In this document: piece after piece, positions 9,088 to 19,539 of the stretch
Layout of the letters: every line of letters starts with the position of its first letter
How positions within the stretch are numbered: position 1 is the stretch's first letter
Assembly: GCA_913009895.1 (NCBI GenBank)
Contig: CAJVXY010000004.1
Coordinates: 1 to 64,000 of the forward strand
DNA length: 64,000 nt
From: an uncultured Acidiferrobacteraceae bacterium
Lineage (GTDB): Bacteria; Pseudomonadota; Gammaproteobacteria; Acidiferrobacterales; SZUA-150
Reading direction: 5' to 3'
Notes under the pieces: generated by a model
Seen by the model: the letters and a program-made list of their open reading frames with translations, nothing else
Databases searched by the model: none
What the model was told of the DNA's origin: nothing
Made by a program: the position numbers and the translations under genes

Positions 9088-9633
9088 TCAGGGATGAAAA
9101 ATTGCATTTAACTGGAAGGAGCTGGTCTCATCACGACGCACCCCTTCAACACGCAGGCTCAGATTTTTAATCACTTTAAAACCAAGGCCGAGACCCATCA
9201 AAAAACCACTATCATCCTGGAACTGATAACCCGCCCTGACAAATCCTTCAAAACGGGGCACGAATTCGTAAGCAATTACGCCCGTGGCCCAGGGACCCGT
9301 ATTACGAAATTCATTTCTAACACCAGTGGCCTTTACCTTGCCTTTAAATTCGCCGGAATCATGATACCCCGCCTCAACCAGTAATTTAAAATTATTGGCG
9401 CGCATGCCCAGATCGTAACCGGCAAAAATCTGGTAACCCTGGGCCCTGTCATAACTAACGCTGTAACCATTAATACGCACGGTATCAATTAAATCATTAC
9501 TGGAAATACCCGCACCAAAATACATTCGCTTAAAGGCAAAGGCCTTCGGCTTAAAACTGTCACCTGTTTCAGCTGCAATGGCGCTGGATGTTGCAATAAA
9601 AAACGAAATTGTCAGTAACAAAATCTTTCTCAT
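9088..9633 (-). CDS. Small outer-membrane beta-barrel protein
   Basis: A 181-residue protein with a signal peptide (cleavage near AIA-AE) and alternating hydrophobic/polar strands such as FKLLVEAGYHD, FEGFVRAGYQF and FLMGLGLGFKV. It ends SSFQLNAIFHP, which fits an eight-stranded OmpA/OmpX-like barrel with a weak C-terminal aromatic signal. There are no catalytic motifs. AAAGGGGAG precedes the ATG. Function unknown; it may be structural or an uptake pore. It is convergent with the multicopper oxidase across a terminator. Confidence 0.65.
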   Translation of the reverse strand: MRKILLLTISFFIATSSAIAAETGDSFKPKAFAFKRMYFGAGISSNDLIDTVRINGYSVSYDRAQGYQIFAGYDLGMRANNFKLLVEAGYHDSGEFKGKVKATGVRNEFRNTGPWATGVIAYEFVPRFEGFVRAGYQFQDDSGFLMGLGLGFKVIKNLSLRVEGVRRDETSSFQLNAIFHP

Positions 9634-9790
9634 GGTATTCCACTCCCCTTTGGGTCCGTTTCTATGTTTTTAAATCCTGCGGCATTATAGCAAGTTGCAC
9701 TATATTAGCGCATAGAATAAGACGTTAAACGGCACCTTTCCTCTTAAAATAACATCCTGTCATCGGCAGCATATTCATGAAAAAAACAGG

Positions 9791-10573
9791 TTATTTTTTG
9801 TAGGCGTAAACCAGGAAGATAATGCCAAGAATGGCCATGGGAAAGGACAACACTTGCCCCATGGTTACCCAACCAAAAGCAAGATAACCAAGTTGGACAT
9901 CCGGCACGCGAACAAATTCAACCAGTGACCTGAAGATGCCGTAACCCAGCAAGAAGACACCTATGGCAGCGCCGGTTGGTCGCGGTTTAAGGGTGTAGAA
10001 AAAAAGAATGGTAAATAACAACAAACCTTCCGCGAGCATTTCATAAAGCATGCTTGGGTGACGCGGCAATGGGCCTGCATTTCGAAACACCATGCCCCAC
10101 GGCGCGTCGGTGACCTTGCCCCAGAGTTCCTGGTTAATGAAATTACCAAATCTGCCAAAGAACAAACCTATGGGTGCGAGGGGCGCTCCGAAATCCATTA
10201 TCTCAAGTAAACTGTGGCCAGTTTTGCGCTTGAAGTACCACATGCCCACCAGGACACCCAGCAAACCACCATGGAAAGACATGCCACCCTTCCAGATATA
10301 AAAAATCTCCCAGGGCCTATCCAGGTAGCTGCTGAAATTATAAAAAAGAATATAGCCAATGCGGGCGCCAAATATTACACCCATGGCGCCATAAAAAATA
10401 AGATCAGATACTTGCTGGGGGTTCCAGCCGAACTGGCTATACTGGGGTTGCTTGCTTCGATAATTCCCCAACCACCAGGCCCCGGCAAAACCGAACAAAT
10501 ACATTAAACCATACCAATGGATTTTTAGTGGTCCAAGACTTAAGGCGACGGGATCAATATCAGGTGCAATCAT
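9791..10573 (-). CDS. lgt: Prolipoprotein diacylglyceryl transferase
   Basis: A 260-residue polytopic membrane protein with the Lgt signature GRFGNFINQELWG and the conserved HPSMLYEM segment. It transfers diacylglycerol from phosphatidylglycerol to the lipobox Cys of prolipoproteins at the inner membrane. Length and motifs match the family. It precedes other envelope genes on the same strand only by proximity; spacing to its neighbours is 95 bp or more, so it may be transcribed alone. Confidence 0.96.
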   Translation of the reverse strand: MIAPDIDPVALSLGPLKIHWYGLMYLFGFAGAWWLGNYRSKQPQYSQFGWNPQQVSDLIFYGAMGVIFGARIGYILFYNFSSYLDRPWEIFYIWKGGMSFHGGLLGVLVGMWYFKRKTGHSLLEIMDFGAPLAPIGLFFGRFGNFINQELWGKVTDAPWGMVFRNAGPLPRHPSMLYEMLAEGLLLFTILFFYTLKPRPTGAAIGVFLLGYGIFRSLVEFVRVPDVQLGYLAFGWVTMGQVLSFPMAILGIIFLVYAYKK

Positions 10574-10668
10574 TTTTTTATTAATTACCTATATAAATTT
10601 TAAAATAGTGCCCACACTCGAGCTGCGTCATTATTGCCTAAAAAGGATAACAACCCAATAGCTATATA

Positions 10669-12483
10669 TCACCTGGATTTATCCGAATCTCTTATGGCTT
10701 GAATAATATCCGCAACGGACCATATTATTACCTTTTTATCAAGGTAGTGACTTTCTACAATTGCCGGTGCCACGGGTACATTTTCCGGATTAAACATCCA
10801 TTCCCCGGTTATGATAAGACCATCAGGGTTGTTAATAATCCAGGCGTTTATTTCCTTTTTACTGATTTGTTGGACGGGATGTGACAAACGACCACTATAA
10901 CCATACTGGCCATTATATTGGCCCACTTGGGCGATAGCTGCACCATTGGCATCCGCCTTGGCCAGTACCCCGGTTATTTTTTCGACCTGGTAGTTATGGC
11001 CAAATTGCCACCAGGCCCACATAATCAAAAAAACCGTTGCGATCAAACTAAAGATAGCCACATTGGTGACTTGCTGTTTCATTTTGCGGACCGGCATCCA
11101 GGCTAGCGTTATACCCACAACACTCAAACCAATACCGACCATAGGAGAAAAGTTCCAGAGAAAATCTGGCAAAACTTCTATTTTTGGAAAATTTGGTAAA
11201 ATTGCCAACAGGCCGCCCAGGAGAATAATTGGGAATCCCATGCTTGAAAATGGACTTTCATGATCTTTCTGGGCACTGAAATCCTGTCGCAATAACAGGT
11301 AAGACGTAAATAAAACAATGGCGGGCAAAACAGGTATCAGTAAATAAGCCTGCTTTACCTCAAATAAAGATAAGACTAAAACCGTAGATATAACCCAGGT
11401 AAAACAAAATCCGACACCGCCATGATCGTTAAATTTGTACAGGCGTGAAAAACGCATCCAGACAAGTGGCCATAAGGTCCAGGGTAATAGCATCAGGGGT
11501 AATATAATGGCATACCACCAACCCGGTTTATTTGGCTCAAACAGGATCATTGGCGTTGGTTGCAATGAATTCTTCAGCGTAGGTAGAAAATCTGTCAAAC
11601 CTAAATTTGTAAAAACGGGCGCCAACCAAACTGAAGTAAGGATTATAATGACAAGCAATGAATAAAATAATTTTCTATACCAGTAACCAGCGGTAACCTC
11701 CCTGGCTAGCCAGACCGGTCCAAGTATTGCAACTGGCAGTGTGTAAACAAAACTTACCAGGCCACCCGTCATGGCCGCCAGGCTTGCGGCCACACCGAAA
11801 AATAACCACGAGAGCCGTACCTGATCGCGCATTAAAATCAATGCATACACAGACAGGCTGACAAAAAAGAAATGCGCCATGTGACTTGAGATGAGCACCA
11901 AATCTATTGCCCAAACAAAACTCCCGAGCAACAAAAGTGGTGCGTAACGGGCGACTTCATTCTCCAGTGGCCATAGGCGTTTAGCCAGAATCGAGACAAG
12001 GCTAAGTGAGAGTAACCCAAATAAAGCCGATAATATAAAGGGCCACCACTCAACAAAACCGAACAATCTCCAGCCAAGTTGCACCAGCCAGATAAATAAA
12101 GGTGCTATTAAAATTCCACTGCGGTCATCAAGACCCGATAAAAACATATTACCTGCATTCGACGAATCCCATGCTTTTGTTAAAATGAAAGATTCGTCTG
12201 GTAATAAAGAAACGCGAAACACAATCGCGGCTACAACCAGTAATGCCCACAGGCCTAACCAGATCGATTGGAATTTTATGATAGACAACCAGTTGGAGCG
12301 TGGCCTGGATCGGGAGTGTCTTCCAGGAGACGGGCTTTCAAGATGGTAATTATCGACAGATCCTATCTCGATTTCTTCGACAATAAATTTATCAAAGGCA
12401 TCCTGGACGCCGCGCTTTTTCTTTCTTTTGCTGCGATCTTTTCTTCGCCTTCTTGATTTATCTTTTTTGTCTTTGCCAAACAT
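10669..12483 (-). CDS. ArnT/PMT-like integral membrane glycosyltransferase with basic N-terminal tail
   Basis: A 604-residue protein with about 12 hydrophobic spans after residue 65 and the DESF-type acidic first loop typical of GT-C/GT83 enzymes (LPDESFILTKAWDSSN). Such enzymes use polyprenyl-phosphate sugars to modify lipid A, proteins or glycans on the outer face of the inner membrane. The acceptor is unknown. Unusual is a very basic cytoplasmic N-terminus (MFGKDKKDKSRRRRKDRSK) of about 60 residues. The gene precedes an ICMT-like gene on the same strand. ArnT proper is not claimed, as no arn genes are nearby. Confidence 0.7.
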   Translation of the reverse strand: MFGKDKKDKSRRRRKDRSKRKKKRGVQDAFDKFIVEEIEIGSVDNYHLESPSPGRHSRSRPRSNWLSIIKFQSIWLGLWALLVVAAIVFRVSLLPDESFILTKAWDSSNAGNMFLSGLDDRSGILIAPLFIWLVQLGWRLFGFVEWWPFILSALFGLLSLSLVSILAKRLWPLENEVARYAPLLLLGSFVWAIDLVLISSHMAHFFFVSLSVYALILMRDQVRLSWLFFGVAASLAAMTGGLVSFVYTLPVAILGPVWLAREVTAGYWYRKLFYSLLVIIILTSVWLAPVFTNLGLTDFLPTLKNSLQPTPMILFEPNKPGWWYAIILPLMLLPWTLWPLVWMRFSRLYKFNDHGGVGFCFTWVISTVLVLSLFEVKQAYLLIPVLPAIVLFTSYLLLRQDFSAQKDHESPFSSMGFPIILLGGLLAILPNFPKIEVLPDFLWNFSPMVGIGLSVVGITLAWMPVRKMKQQVTNVAIFSLIATVFLIMWAWWQFGHNYQVEKITGVLAKADANGAAIAQVGQYNGQYGYSGRLSHPVQQISKKEINAWIINNPDGLIITGEWMFNPENVPVAPAIVESHYLDKKVIIWSVADIIQAIRDSDKSR

Positions 12484-12529
12484 AACCGTCCCTTGTCTTA
12501 ATTCTGGGTCTTAATTCCGGTACTACCTG

Positions 12530-13117
12530 TCAACCACCAAATGGTAAAGAAAAATAATTCAGGTAGCCGTAAATAATGACCCATACAATTATCGCAGAAA
12601 AGAAATTCCAGTGGCCGTTATTCATAAAACACACGCGCCAGCTCCAAAACCACACCTCTTTGTTAAACAGGCGAGAGAAAGTTGGCCAGAAGGGGTTAGT
12701 GCGCTGGCAGTAATCCTGGTAGGGCTGACCCAGTATTTTAGCCAGTCGCGATTCTTCTCTTTTGACACGATTGACCATATAAAAATAGTAAAACACAGTA
12801 TAAATAACTACGATATAAATATTTCCCGGTAAGATAATAACGCCCAGTACTAAAAAATATCTCCCCAGGTACATCGGGTTCCTTACCATGACATAGGGAC
12901 CACGAGCGGTCAGTTCTTCATTTTTCACCAGTGATGCAAATGACCAGACTTGAATGAACTCCCCAAACATGGAAACCAGGAAACCAGCCAGTAGCATTTG
13001 CGGCTTCATTATCAAAGCCAGCAATATAACTATTAGAATGATAAGAGGATAACGCAGTTTTAAAAAGAGCTTGCGTAACCCCGGATGGCTGAACAGGTTG
13101 TGTACTACTTGTAGCAA
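12530..13117 (-). CDS. ICMT/phospholipid methyltransferase-like membrane protein
   Basis: A 195-residue protein with several membrane spans and the family core GPYVMVRNPMYLGRY followed by EESRLAKILGQPYQDYC, the SAM-binding signature of isoprenylcysteine carboxyl methyltransferase-like and PEMT-like proteins. In bacteria these usually methylate lipids or unknown isoprenoid-linked substrates. The start is a TTG at 13117 with AAGGATATTATT upstream, the best ribosome site in frame. It lies 46 bp upstream of the glycosyltransferase gene, suggesting co-transcription. Confidence 0.72.
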   Translation of the reverse strand: MLQVVHNLFSHPGLRKLFLKLRYPLIILIVILLALIMKPQMLLAGFLVSMFGEFIQVWSFASLVKNEELTARGPYVMVRNPMYLGRYFLVLGVIILPGNIYIVVIYTVFYYFYMVNRVKREESRLAKILGQPYQDYCQRTNPFWPTFSRLFNKEVWFWSWRVCFMNNGHWNFFSAIIVWVIIYGYLNYFSLPFGG

Positions 13118-13184
13118 AATAATATCCTTGTAACTTAGGGATTGAAATGAGGCGATTATACCGACCCGACTCTCGCCAATTAAT

Positions 13185-13568
13185 TCAAATCAACCAGAAT
13201 CTGTCCAGGAGAATTGCGAACCAGATTGTGGCCGGGATAAATAGTGTTATCAAGACTGCTGCCGACGCCTGATCCTTGGCGCGACCGGATAATACATGTT
13301 GCTCACGACTAATTCGGTCAACAATTGATTCTACCGCACTGTTCAAAAGCTCAACGACCAATACCAGTAACCAGCTACCAATTAGCAAACTGCGCTCCAG
13401 CCCATCGCGCCCAAGATACCATGCTGCAGGCAAAATAATTATAGACAGCAGTATTTCCAGACGAAATGCTGCTTCCTGCTGAAAACTGGCTTTCAATCCA
13501 TTAATTGAATAACCCGTGGCTGCCCATAATCTGCCTACATCAAAGGCATGGACTTTAATTTTCTTCAT
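13185..13568 (-). CDS. dgkA: Diacylglycerol kinase
   Basis: A 127-residue, three-span inner-membrane protein. EAAFRLEIL, ELLNSAVESIVDR and the final membrane helix match prokaryotic DgkA, where the Glu of ELLNSAVE and the adjacent Asn are catalytic and metal-binding. It recycles diacylglycerol to phosphatidic acid. GAGG lies just before the ATG. The gene is divergent from the kinase gene at 13770. Confidence 0.94.
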   Translation of the reverse strand: MKKIKVHAFDVGRLWAATGYSINGLKASFQQEAAFRLEILLSIIILPAAWYLGRDGLERSLLIGSWLLVLVVELLNSAVESIVDRISREQHVLSGRAKDQASAAVLITLFIPATIWFAILLDRFWLI

Positions 13569-13769
13569 CTGGCCTCTTAACTGGACAGTGGTTAAATTAA
13601 GTCATATTGTACCGGAATCGTTTTAAGTTCGCGTTAAATCCACGGACAATTCCCCCTAAAATCCCTGGGGCAGGTTGATGTCGGCACAGATACTGGACCC
13701 GATATTAAGTAGTGATTTATTTCCATTACGGGCAATATCAGCACAACAGGTGGCTATACCTTAATATAC

Positions 13770-15962
13770 ATGGATATTGATAATCTGAATCTTGGCAATG
13801 ATGGTTCAAGCGAGAATGAGGAGGCATTGCCCTCTGGTTACATCCTTGGCGAGTACGTCATTGAAGCAATTCTTGGCCAAGGCGGGTTTGGTATCACCTA
13901 TCTTGCTACCGACACAAAACTAGGCTCGAAGGTTGCGATCAAGGAATTTTTTCCCCAATCTCAGGCCCGGCGTGATGACAAGAATAAGCTGCTGGTTAAT
14001 AAAGAAAATACTGACAGTTACCAATGGGGATTGAGTCAATTTCTCAAAGAAGCGCAATCCCTTGCCAAATTCAAGCACAATAATATTATTCGGGTACTAC
14101 GATACCTGGAGCTGAATAATACGGCCTACATGGTCATGGAATATGAAGAAGGGCAAAATCTGATCGAATTTACGATTAGCCAGGGGAATCGCCTGGACGA
14201 ACGAACACTCTCAAAAATTTTCTTACCCATTCTTAATGGTCTGCAGGCCGTCCACCAGGCTGGTTTGTTACACCTTGATATCAAACCGGACAATATATAT
14301 CTGAACAAGAATCAACAGCCCATGCTGCTGGATTTTGGCTCGGTGAGCAAAGATATTCGACATAAAGATTTTTCAGGCCCACTGGCACTGACGCCCGCCT
14401 ATGCCGCGATTGAACAGTACCCCAATAATGGTGATCAGGGGCCATGGTCGGATATTTATTCTTTTGGTGCCAGTATGTATTACTGTGTGTCAGGAAAAAA
14501 ACCGACAGACTCCATGTCTCGATATCATGCTCTGCTTAAGTATGACCCGGATCCACTGCAACCAGCAAAATTACTGAATACAACAGGTTACCCGGATTTT
14601 GTTCTCGATTGCATTGACTGGTCATTGGAAATCTATCCTGAACACAGACCCAAAAACGCTGCCCAGTTGCAAGAGGGTTTGATGGGACGCGGTCGACCAA
14701 AAAAAGCAGGAACGGCGCCCAGCTGGAAATCCAAAGTCGAACGAACGAATGAGCCAAATATTAATACTGCCACTCCAGTGACAGATCCTACTAACAATAC
14801 ACTCGATACCTGGAAAATGATTTATTGGGGCATTGGCACTGCCCTGGTACTTTTAGTCGTGGGTGCTGGTGTTATGAATATAATGCAAGAAAACACGCCA
14901 CATATTAATTACTCAGTGCCAGAACAGACAACCCGCCTTGGGGCTGACAACAAACAGTCTGTGGTAAATAATAATCCAGAGAAAAATAAATTCACTGATC
15001 TGTCTATTGAACCCGAACAAGTACTGCGAGAAAAACTACCGATAATAAAGGCCGGGGAGAGTTCTGGAGACAGCAAGTACACACCGCCAACCAAACAAGT
15101 CGCATCTCTGGTTGGAAACCTGGCAAACATAAATAGCGCATTATTTATCCCTGGTAAACAACTTATTGCGACTGCATCTGCTACTGGTAAAATTTTTATT
15201 TACAAGATCCGAACGGGCAGCCCGGCCTTTCAGTTAAAAGGACACAAGCGGGCAGTACATGCACTGGCAATAGACAAACAAGGACGATGGCTTGCCTCGG
15301 CAGGTGACGAGGGACTGATCAGAATCTACAATTTAAGAACCAGAAAAATAAAAATGACCCTGCGCAAACACGACTATAGTGTCTACGCACTGGCCACCTC
15401 GCCTGACGGAAAGTTTCTTGCCTCTGGTGGCAAGGGACAAAGACTTATAATATGGGACCTGAACAAAAAACGTGTCAGCAGGACAATCAATCTATTCAGG
15501 GATGCAATTTTATCGCTTGCTTATTCCCCTGATGGAAAAATGATCGTTACAGGTGATGCCAGTGGCCGACTACAATATTTTTCAACTGCTACTGGACAGG
15601 AACTGGCCAATATCAGGGCAAATCCAAAATATATATCCGCGCTCAGCTTTTCCAGAAACGGGAAATGGGTGGCGACGGGTGGGCCCCGGGGAGAACTCAA
15701 GCTTTACAATACAAGAACGGGTAAACAAATGCCGGTTCTCGAGGGCGGACCCAATGTTATCCAGGGAATACAGTTTAGCCCGGACGGGCGTTTTGTATTT
15801 GCAGCAGGCAGTAGTGGTTATCTTGCCCAGTGGAATCTTGAAACGGGCGCCCGAAAACGATTCAAGGCACACAAAGACACCATTCGGACAATCGCAATTT
15901 CAGACAATGGCAAACAGTTGCTCACTGCCGGCAATGACAAAATTGCCAGGGTGTGGCAGTAG
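13770..15962 (+). CDS. Membrane-anchored Ser/Thr protein kinase with C-terminal WD40 propeller
   Basis: A 730-residue Hanks-type kinase. The glycine loop is GQGGFGITYL (residues 36-45), the ATP-binding Lys is K58 in VAIKEF, the catalytic Asp is D170 in HLDIKPDN and DFG is at 188-190. HLD replaces the usual HRD, so it is a non-RD kinase. One transmembrane span follows near residues 350-370. From about 435 onward there are repeated WD40 blades (for example ALATSPDGKFLASGG, FSPDGRFVFAAG, ending IARVWQ) that probably lie in the periplasm and sense something. No phosphatase or substrate gene is adjacent. Confidence 0.88.
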   Translation: MDIDNLNLGNDGSSENEEALPSGYILGEYVIEAILGQGGFGITYLATDTKLGSKVAIKEFFPQSQARRDDKNKLLVNKENTDSYQWGLSQFLKEAQSLAKFKHNNIIRVLRYLELNNTAYMVMEYEEGQNLIEFTISQGNRLDERTLSKIFLPILNGLQAVHQAGLLHLDIKPDNIYLNKNQQPMLLDFGSVSKDIRHKDFSGPLALTPAYAAIEQYPNNGDQGPWSDIYSFGASMYYCVSGKKPTDSMSRYHALLKYDPDPLQPAKLLNTTGYPDFVLDCIDWSLEIYPEHRPKNAAQLQEGLMGRGRPKKAGTAPSWKSKVERTNEPNINTATPVTDPTNNTLDTWKMIYWGIGTALVLLVVGAGVMNIMQENTPHINYSVPEQTTRLGADNKQSVVNNNPEKNKFTDLSIEPEQVLREKLPIIKAGESSGDSKYTPPTKQVASLVGNLANINSALFIPGKQLIATASATGKIFIYKIRTGSPAFQLKGHKRAVHALAIDKQGRWLASAGDEGLIRIYNLRTRKIKMTLRKHDYSVYALATSPDGKFLASGGKGQRLIIWDLNKKRVSRTINLFRDAILSLAYSPDGKMIVTGDASGRLQYFSTATGQELANIRANPKYISALSFSRNGKWVATGGPRGELKLYNTRTGKQMPVLEGGPNVIQGIQFSPDGRFVFAAGSSGYLAQWNLETGARKRFKAHKDTIRTIAISDNGKQLLTAGNDKIARVWQ

Positions 15963-15964
15963 TC

Positions 15965-15992
15965 AGTGGCTAGTGGCTAGTGGCTAGTGGCT
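15965..15992. repeat. Four tandem copies of a 7-bp unit AGTGGCT
   Basis: Directly after the kinase stop codon, AGTGGCT repeats four times without error over 28 bp. It is a short-repeat tract in the gap between convergent genes, prone to slippage; no function is evident. Confidence 0.8.
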
Positions 15993-16033
15993 AAATTTCA
16001 ATAAATTCTAATTCTTTTTCTAGCACCTATTTC

Positions 16034-17497
16034 CTAGTCCCTGGCCCCTTGTTTGCTCCAGGCCAAATCCGGTTCCCTGGCAGCCTTAACATCATCAAGC
16101 CTTCTAACCGGTGTTGTATAGGGCGCACCGGTTACCTTGTCGACATTTTCGCTGGCTTCCCGGGCGATGTCTGACAGTGCCTCGATGAAGTTATCAAGGG
16201 TGGTCTTGTCTTCCGTTTCTGTCGGTTCAATCAGGAAACACTCCGGCACCAGCAGGGGGAAATAAGTAGTTGGCGCATGAAAACCTTTGTCTAGTAGTCG
16301 TTTAGCCACATCCATGGCAATGACGCCCGTTTCTTCTTTAAGTTTTTTGAGTGTTATTATAAATTCATGGGTAGCACGGCGCTCTGGATAGGCCAGCTCA
16401 AAACCTGCATCCTTCAGGCGATGCATCATATAATTTGCATTCAGCACTGAAAACTCTGCAACCCGTTTCATGCCTTCCTTGCCCAACAAGCGAGCATAAA
16501 TATAGGCTCGTAATAAAACACCGGCATTACCCATGTTGGCAGAAAGTCGGCCAATTGACTTGGGAATGGTTTTTTCTGTCGCCCAGAAGTACTTTCCATT
16601 TTGTTCCATTACCATGGGCACAGGTAAAAACGGGGCCAGTTTTTCATTGGCTGCGACGGGGCCTGCGCCTGGCCCACCGCCGCCATGGGGCGTGGAAAAT
16701 GTTTTGTGGAGATTGATATGCATGACATCAAAACCCATATCACCGGGCTTAACTTTACCAAGGATTGCATTGAGGTTGGCGCCGTCGTAATACAATAAAC
16801 CGCCTGCCTTGTGGATAAGCTGTTGGATCTCTTCAATACCACGATCAAAAACACCAAGTGTGGAAGGGTTGGTTAACATTAAGCCCGCAGTTTGCGGTCC
16901 GACTGCGGCCTTGAGCGCATCGATATCAATATCGCCGTTCTGACCCGTTGGTATCTCGCGAACTTTATAACCACACATAACTGCAGTGGCCGGGTTGGTA
17001 CCGTGGGCGGCATCGGGTACCAGTATTTCACAACGCGCTTCATCGCCCTTGTTATCGTGGTAAGCGCGAATCATGGCAATACCTGCTAACTCGCCCTGGG
17101 CACCGGCCATAGGCGTTAACGAGGTAGCTGTCATACCTGTTAAGGTCGTTAACATTTCCTGTAACTCATGCATACATGCCAGAAATCCCTGGCCAGTGGT
17201 TTCTGGTCCATAGGGATGGCGGCCGAGAAATTCAGGCAACATAGCCAGCGTGTTACAGGCTCGGGGATTATATTTCATGGTGCAAGATCCCAATGGATAA
17301 AAATGGGTGTCTATTGAGAAATTTCTTTGTGACAATTTTGTAAAATGACGCACTGCCTGCATTTCTGAAACTTCAGGCAACGCCGGTGATTTAGCACGCA
17401 AGAGCGATGCGGGAATGTCTGACACATCAACATGACCCACCGGTGATTGTGAGCTATTGACCCTGCCTTTTTCAGACGATTCAAATATTAATTTCAT
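16034..17497 (-). CDS. gcvPB: Glycine dehydrogenase (decarboxylating) subunit 2
   Basis: A 487-residue PLP enzyme, the C-terminal half of the P-protein. [19 protein letters not shown] contains the Schiff-base Lys and the glycine-rich loop. With GcvPA it decarboxylates glycine and passes the aminomethyl group to lipoyl-GcvH. It is the last gene of the glycine-cleavage operon, separated from gcvPA by tpx, an unusual arrangement since the two P-subunit genes are usually adjacent. Confidence 0.96.
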   Translation of the reverse strand: MKLIFESSEKGRVNSSQSPVGHVDVSDIPASLLRAKSPALPEVSEMQAVRHFTKLSQRNFSIDTHFYPLGSCTMKYNPRACNTLAMLPEFLGRHPYGPETTGQGFLACMHELQEMLTTLTGMTATSLTPMAGAQGELAGIAMIRAYHDNKGDEARCEILVPDAAHGTNPATAVMCGYKVREIPTGQNGDIDIDALKAAVGPQTAGLMLTNPSTLGVFDRGIEEIQQLIHKAGGLLYYDGANLNAILGKVKPGDMGFDVMHINLHKTFSTPHGGGGPGAGPVAANEKLAPFLPVPMVMEQNGKYFWATEKTIPKSIGRLSANMGNAGVLLRAYIYARLLGKEGMKRVAEFSVLNANYMMHRLKDAGFELAYPERRATHEFIITLKKLKEETGVIAMDVAKRLLDKGFHAPTTYFPLLVPECFLIEPTETEDKTTLDNFIEALSDIAREASENVDKVTGAPYTTPVRRLDDVKAAREPDLAWSKQGARD

Positions 17498-17540
17498 AAT
17501 TAATGGACTTTAGCTTAAATTATTTAAAGTAATTAAAATT

Positions 17541-18044
17541 TTAATTTTCCAGGGCAGCAATAGCCGCCTCGTAGTCGGGTTCCAGGGTTATCTCCGGGAC
17601 CAATTCTGTATATAAAATTTTATCTTTCTCATCAAGTACCAGTACTGCCCTGGCGGTTATTCCTTTTAATGGACCGTCCTGGAGTAACACACCGTAATCT
17701 TTGGCAAAATTTTTGTCACGCATCATGGACAAAGGTTGAATATCCTTGAGCTCTTCTTTACCGCAAAACCTGCTCATAGCAAAAGGTAGATCAGCCGATA
17801 TTACCAGTACATTGACCTGGTTACTTTTAGCTGCATACTCATTAAATTTTTTTGTACTAATCGCACAAATCCCGGTATCGAGGCTGGGCACGATGCTGAG
17901 TAATTTTTTCTTGCCTTTGAAATCGGACAAACCGACATCAGATAATTTTTCATTGGTTAAAATAAAGTCTGGCGCCTGACTGCCAACAGCTGGTAAATCA
18001 CCACTGGTTGTGATTGCTGTTCCCTTTAGAGTAATATTTGCCAT
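17541..18044 (-). CDS. tpx: Thiol peroxidase Tpx
   Basis: A 167-residue atypical 2-Cys peroxiredoxin. The peroxidatic Cys is C60 in PSLDTGIC and the resolving Cys is C94 in SRFCGKEEL, the spacing typical of Tpx. It reduces peroxides with electrons from thioredoxin. GGAAG precedes the ATG. The gene lies inside the glycine-cleavage operon between gcvPA and gcvPB, on the same strand with gaps of about 45 bp each side, so it should be co-transcribed and partly under glycine control. Confidence 0.95.
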   Translation of the reverse strand: MANITLKGTAITTSGDLPAVGSQAPDFILTNEKLSDVGLSDFKGKKKLLSIVPSLDTGICAISTKKFNEYAAKSNQVNVLVISADLPFAMSRFCGKEELKDIQPLSMMRDKNFAKDYGVLLQDGPLKGITARAVLVLDEKDKILYTELVPEITLEPDYEAAIAALEN

Positions 18045-18091
18045 GTTCTTCCTACTATCCCGCTATTAGTATAAAAAATTGAACGCCAATT

Positions 18092-19489
18092 TTATGTTTG
18101 ATTGGCTTTAACAGCGCATGGTGGATCAAGCCGTCGTTTGCTGATAATTCTTTCCAGGTGAAATGCGTAATTTTCAATTTCTTCATCGGTACGTTTTTCT
18201 GTTGCACATACCAACAAAACGTTTCCCAGGTCAGGAAAATGGGACGACACATCATACCCGCCAACAATGCCCTGGGCCTGTAATGCCCGCAACACGTCAG
18301 GGACTGGCACGTTTAACCGCACAACAGATTCATGAAAAACAGGTCGGTCGAACACCCGCTCTACGCCATCAATGCTGGTTAATGTCTGGACAAGCTTAAC
18401 CGTATTGGTGTGGCTACGCTGTGCCACCTTCATCAAACCAGCAGGCCCTAATAAAGACATATATATTGTTGCCGCGGTAACCATCAAGCCCTGGTTAGTG
18501 CAAATATTTGACGTGGCCCTGGATCGTCGGATGTGTTGCTCCCTGGCCTGCAAAGTCAGGGTGAAGCCCTGCTTGCCTTCCAGGTCAACCGTACGGCCAA
18601 TAATGCGGCCGGGCATTTGACGCATAAACTTTTCCCGGCAACACATAAAACCAAAGTAAGGCCCGCCTGACGACAGCGGAATACCAAGGGGCTGACCTTC
18701 ACCGAGAACAATATCTGCGCCCGTTTCACCCCATTGGCCGGGTGGCTTCAGTAGCGCCAGTGACACAGGATTTACAATGGCTATCACCAACAAATCCCTG
18801 GCATGGGCCCAGTTTGTCAGTTCATCCACATCCTCGAGACCACCAAAAAAATTAGGCTGGGATATGACAAGTGCCCCGACACCTTCAAGATTCGCCTGTT
18901 CCAGGCTTTGTATGGTGATATGACCTGATGTTTTCTCAAAGGACACATCATCCAGAAAAATATTCTGATTCTTGACAATGTTATGGGCAACTTCTTTATA
19001 AAAAGGATGCAAGTTGCCGGGTATCAGGACGCGATTCGTTTTTTTCTTTATGCGAACTGACATTAAAACCGCTTCGGCCAGGGCCGAGGCACCATCATAG
19101 AGTGAGGCATTGGTTACATCCATGTCGGTGAGGGCAGTCATCATGGACTGGTATTCATAAATTAGCTGGAGTGTGCCCTGGCTGGCTTCAGCCTGGTAGG
19201 GGGTATAGGCCGAATAAAATTCACCCCGTGTGGTTAGTTCCCAAACAGCTGCCGGTATATGGTGATCATAAACACCGGCGCCAATAAAATTTACATACTG
19301 GCCATCTTCTTTGGCACGCCTGTGCATCAATGCGCTGACTTCCATCTCACACAAAGTGTCTGGCACTCCATCAAGTCCAGATGATTTTAATGCGGTCGGA
19401 ATTTCATCGAACAAATCATCGATAGATGACACACCGATGGTTTCCAGCATTTGTTCGATCTCGGTTTTTGTATGAGGGATAAAAGGCAT
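18092..19489 (-). CDS. gcvPA: Glycine dehydrogenase (decarboxylating) subunit 1
   Basis: A 465-residue protein equal to the N-terminal, PLP-lacking half of Gcv[28 protein letters not shown] and [16 protein letters not shown] are characteristic. It partners GcvPB. The two-subunit form is found in many bacteria other than the enterics and supports the taxonomic inference. It follows gcvH in the operon at a 50-bp gap. Confidence 0.96.
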   Translation of the reverse strand: MPFIPHTKTEIEQMLETIGVSSIDDLFDEIPTALKSSGLDGVPDTLCEMEVSALMHRRAKEDGQYVNFIGAGVYDHHIPAAVWELTTRGEFYSAYTPYQAEASQGTLQLIYEYQSMMTALTDMDVTNASLYDGASALAEAVLMSVRIKKKTNRVLIPGNLHPFYKEVAHNIVKNQNIFLDDVSFEKTSGHITIQSLEQANLEGVGALVISQPNFFGGLEDVDELTNWAHARDLLVIAIVNPVSLALLKPPGQWGETGADIVLGEGQPLGIPLSSGGPYFGFMCCREKFMRQMPGRIIGRTVDLEGKQGFTLTLQAREQHIRRSRATSNICTNQGLMVTAATIYMSLLGPAGLMKVAQRSHTNTVKLVQTLTSIDGVERVFDRPVFHESVVRLNVPVPDVLRALQAQGIVGGYDVSSHFPDLGNVLLVCATEKRTDEEIENYAFHLERIISKRRLDPPCAVKANQT

Positions 19490-19539
19490 TGAAGTTTGTA
19501 ATTTAATTTAAAAAAATCAGTTTAGGAATCTGGTTAGTG

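Noticed and set aside
10669-12483. Calling the glycosyltransferase ArnT
   Set aside because: No other arn genes nearby and no diagnostic residue recognised; only the GT-C fold is supported.
15965-15992. Short tandem repeats as a CRISPR remnant
   Set aside because: The unit is 7 bp without spacers, so it is not a CRISPR array; the same holds for TTGATTA at 33802-33822.
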